5,850 bases of DNA from contig JAZFYD010000230.1 in assembly GCA_036443405.1 (NCBI GenBank), positions 1 to 5,850 on the forward strand, written 5' to 3'. The notes under the pieces were generated by a model that saw only the letters and a program-made list of their open reading frames with translations, was not told the DNA's origin and searched no databases. Source of the stretch: JAZFYD01 sp036443405 (GTDB lineage Bacteria > Planctomycetota > PLA2). The position numbers and the translations under genes were made by a program. Positions 5,760 to 5,850 of this stretch are shown in pieces. The number at the start of each line of letters is the position of its first letter. Position 1 is the stretch's first letter.

Positions 5760-5850
5760 ATGTCCGTCCCGGATACCGCCCCCTGCCCTACTTGCCGGAA
5801 GCAAGTCACCACCGACAAGGCGGTCCGGCCCAAGGAGTTTCCGTTTTGCT
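5760..5850 (+). CDS. yacG: YacG-like zinc-binding protein (3'-partial)
   Basis: Thirty residues are visible before the window ends. They read MSVPDTAPCPTCRKQV and, after a short spacer, RPKEFPFC, with C9, C12 and C30. YacG proteins are about 65 residues long with a CPxCxK...PFCSxRC zinc site, and E. coli YacG has its first two ligands at the same positions, 9 and 12. The next base, T, is compatible with the expected Ser. YacG binds GyrB and inhibits DNA gyrase in E. coli; the same role here is inference. The start ATG at 5760 lies in a 37-base divergent gap from the methyltransferase and has no Shine-Dalgarno. The fourth ligand and the C-terminus lie outside, so another treble-clef or ribbon family cannot be fully excluded. 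Confidence 0.75.
   Translation, partial: MSVPDTAPCPTCRKQVTTDKAVRPKEFPFC

Noticed and set aside
4560..5804. Long minus-strand frame of 414 codons covering the FmdB gene, repeat and methyltransferase region.
   Set aside because: It is Arg-rich and out of frame with the methyltransferase, which has clear SAM motifs. Its middle translates the intergenic repeat, a common source of spurious proteins.

Overview
The window is a GC-rich bacterial chaperone cluster. It carries the 3' end of a groEL gene, then groES, a second complete groEL, dnaJ, grpE and a small FmdB-type zinc-ribbon gene, all on the plus strand. An oppositely oriented SAM-dependent methyltransferase follows, and the window ends in the start of a divergent gene that looks like yacG. 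The order groEL-groES-groEL-dnaJ-grpE resembles what I recall from Planctomycetota such as Rhodopirellula. I therefore lean towards a planctomycete-like or related uncultured lineage, but there is no marker gene here to prove it.

Region by region. Positions 1-575 hold the C-terminal third of GroEL copy 1, which ends in a His- and Asp-rich tail. Its first ~68 bases keep the reading frame and the GroEL register but have been replaced largely by C, which looks like base-call damage at a contig end. groES starts inside the copy 1 stop codon (TAATG), and groEL copy 2 follows two bases after groES. A strong intrinsic terminator (2512-2540) closes this chaperonin unit. dnaJ begins only 27 bases after the T-run. 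An 81-base gap to grpE contains two tandem repeat units that both fold into hairpins with a TGAC loop. grpE and the FmdB-like gene overlap by one base (TGATG). The 219-base gap after it (4739-4957) contains an 8-nt-periodic sequence that forms a long imperfect hairpin and resembles dispersed intergenic repeats known from many environmental genomes. The methyltransferase reads back towards this gap.

The genes form two co-operating machines. GroES caps GroEL rings for ATP-driven folding. DnaJ and GrpE are the co-chaperone and nucleotide exchange factor of DnaK, whose gene is not in the window. No new defence, mobile or biosynthetic system is visible. The items most worth a second look are the damaged left edge, the duplicated groEL with contrasting C-termini, the covarying hairpin pair upstream of grpE and the intergenic repeat after the FmdB gene.
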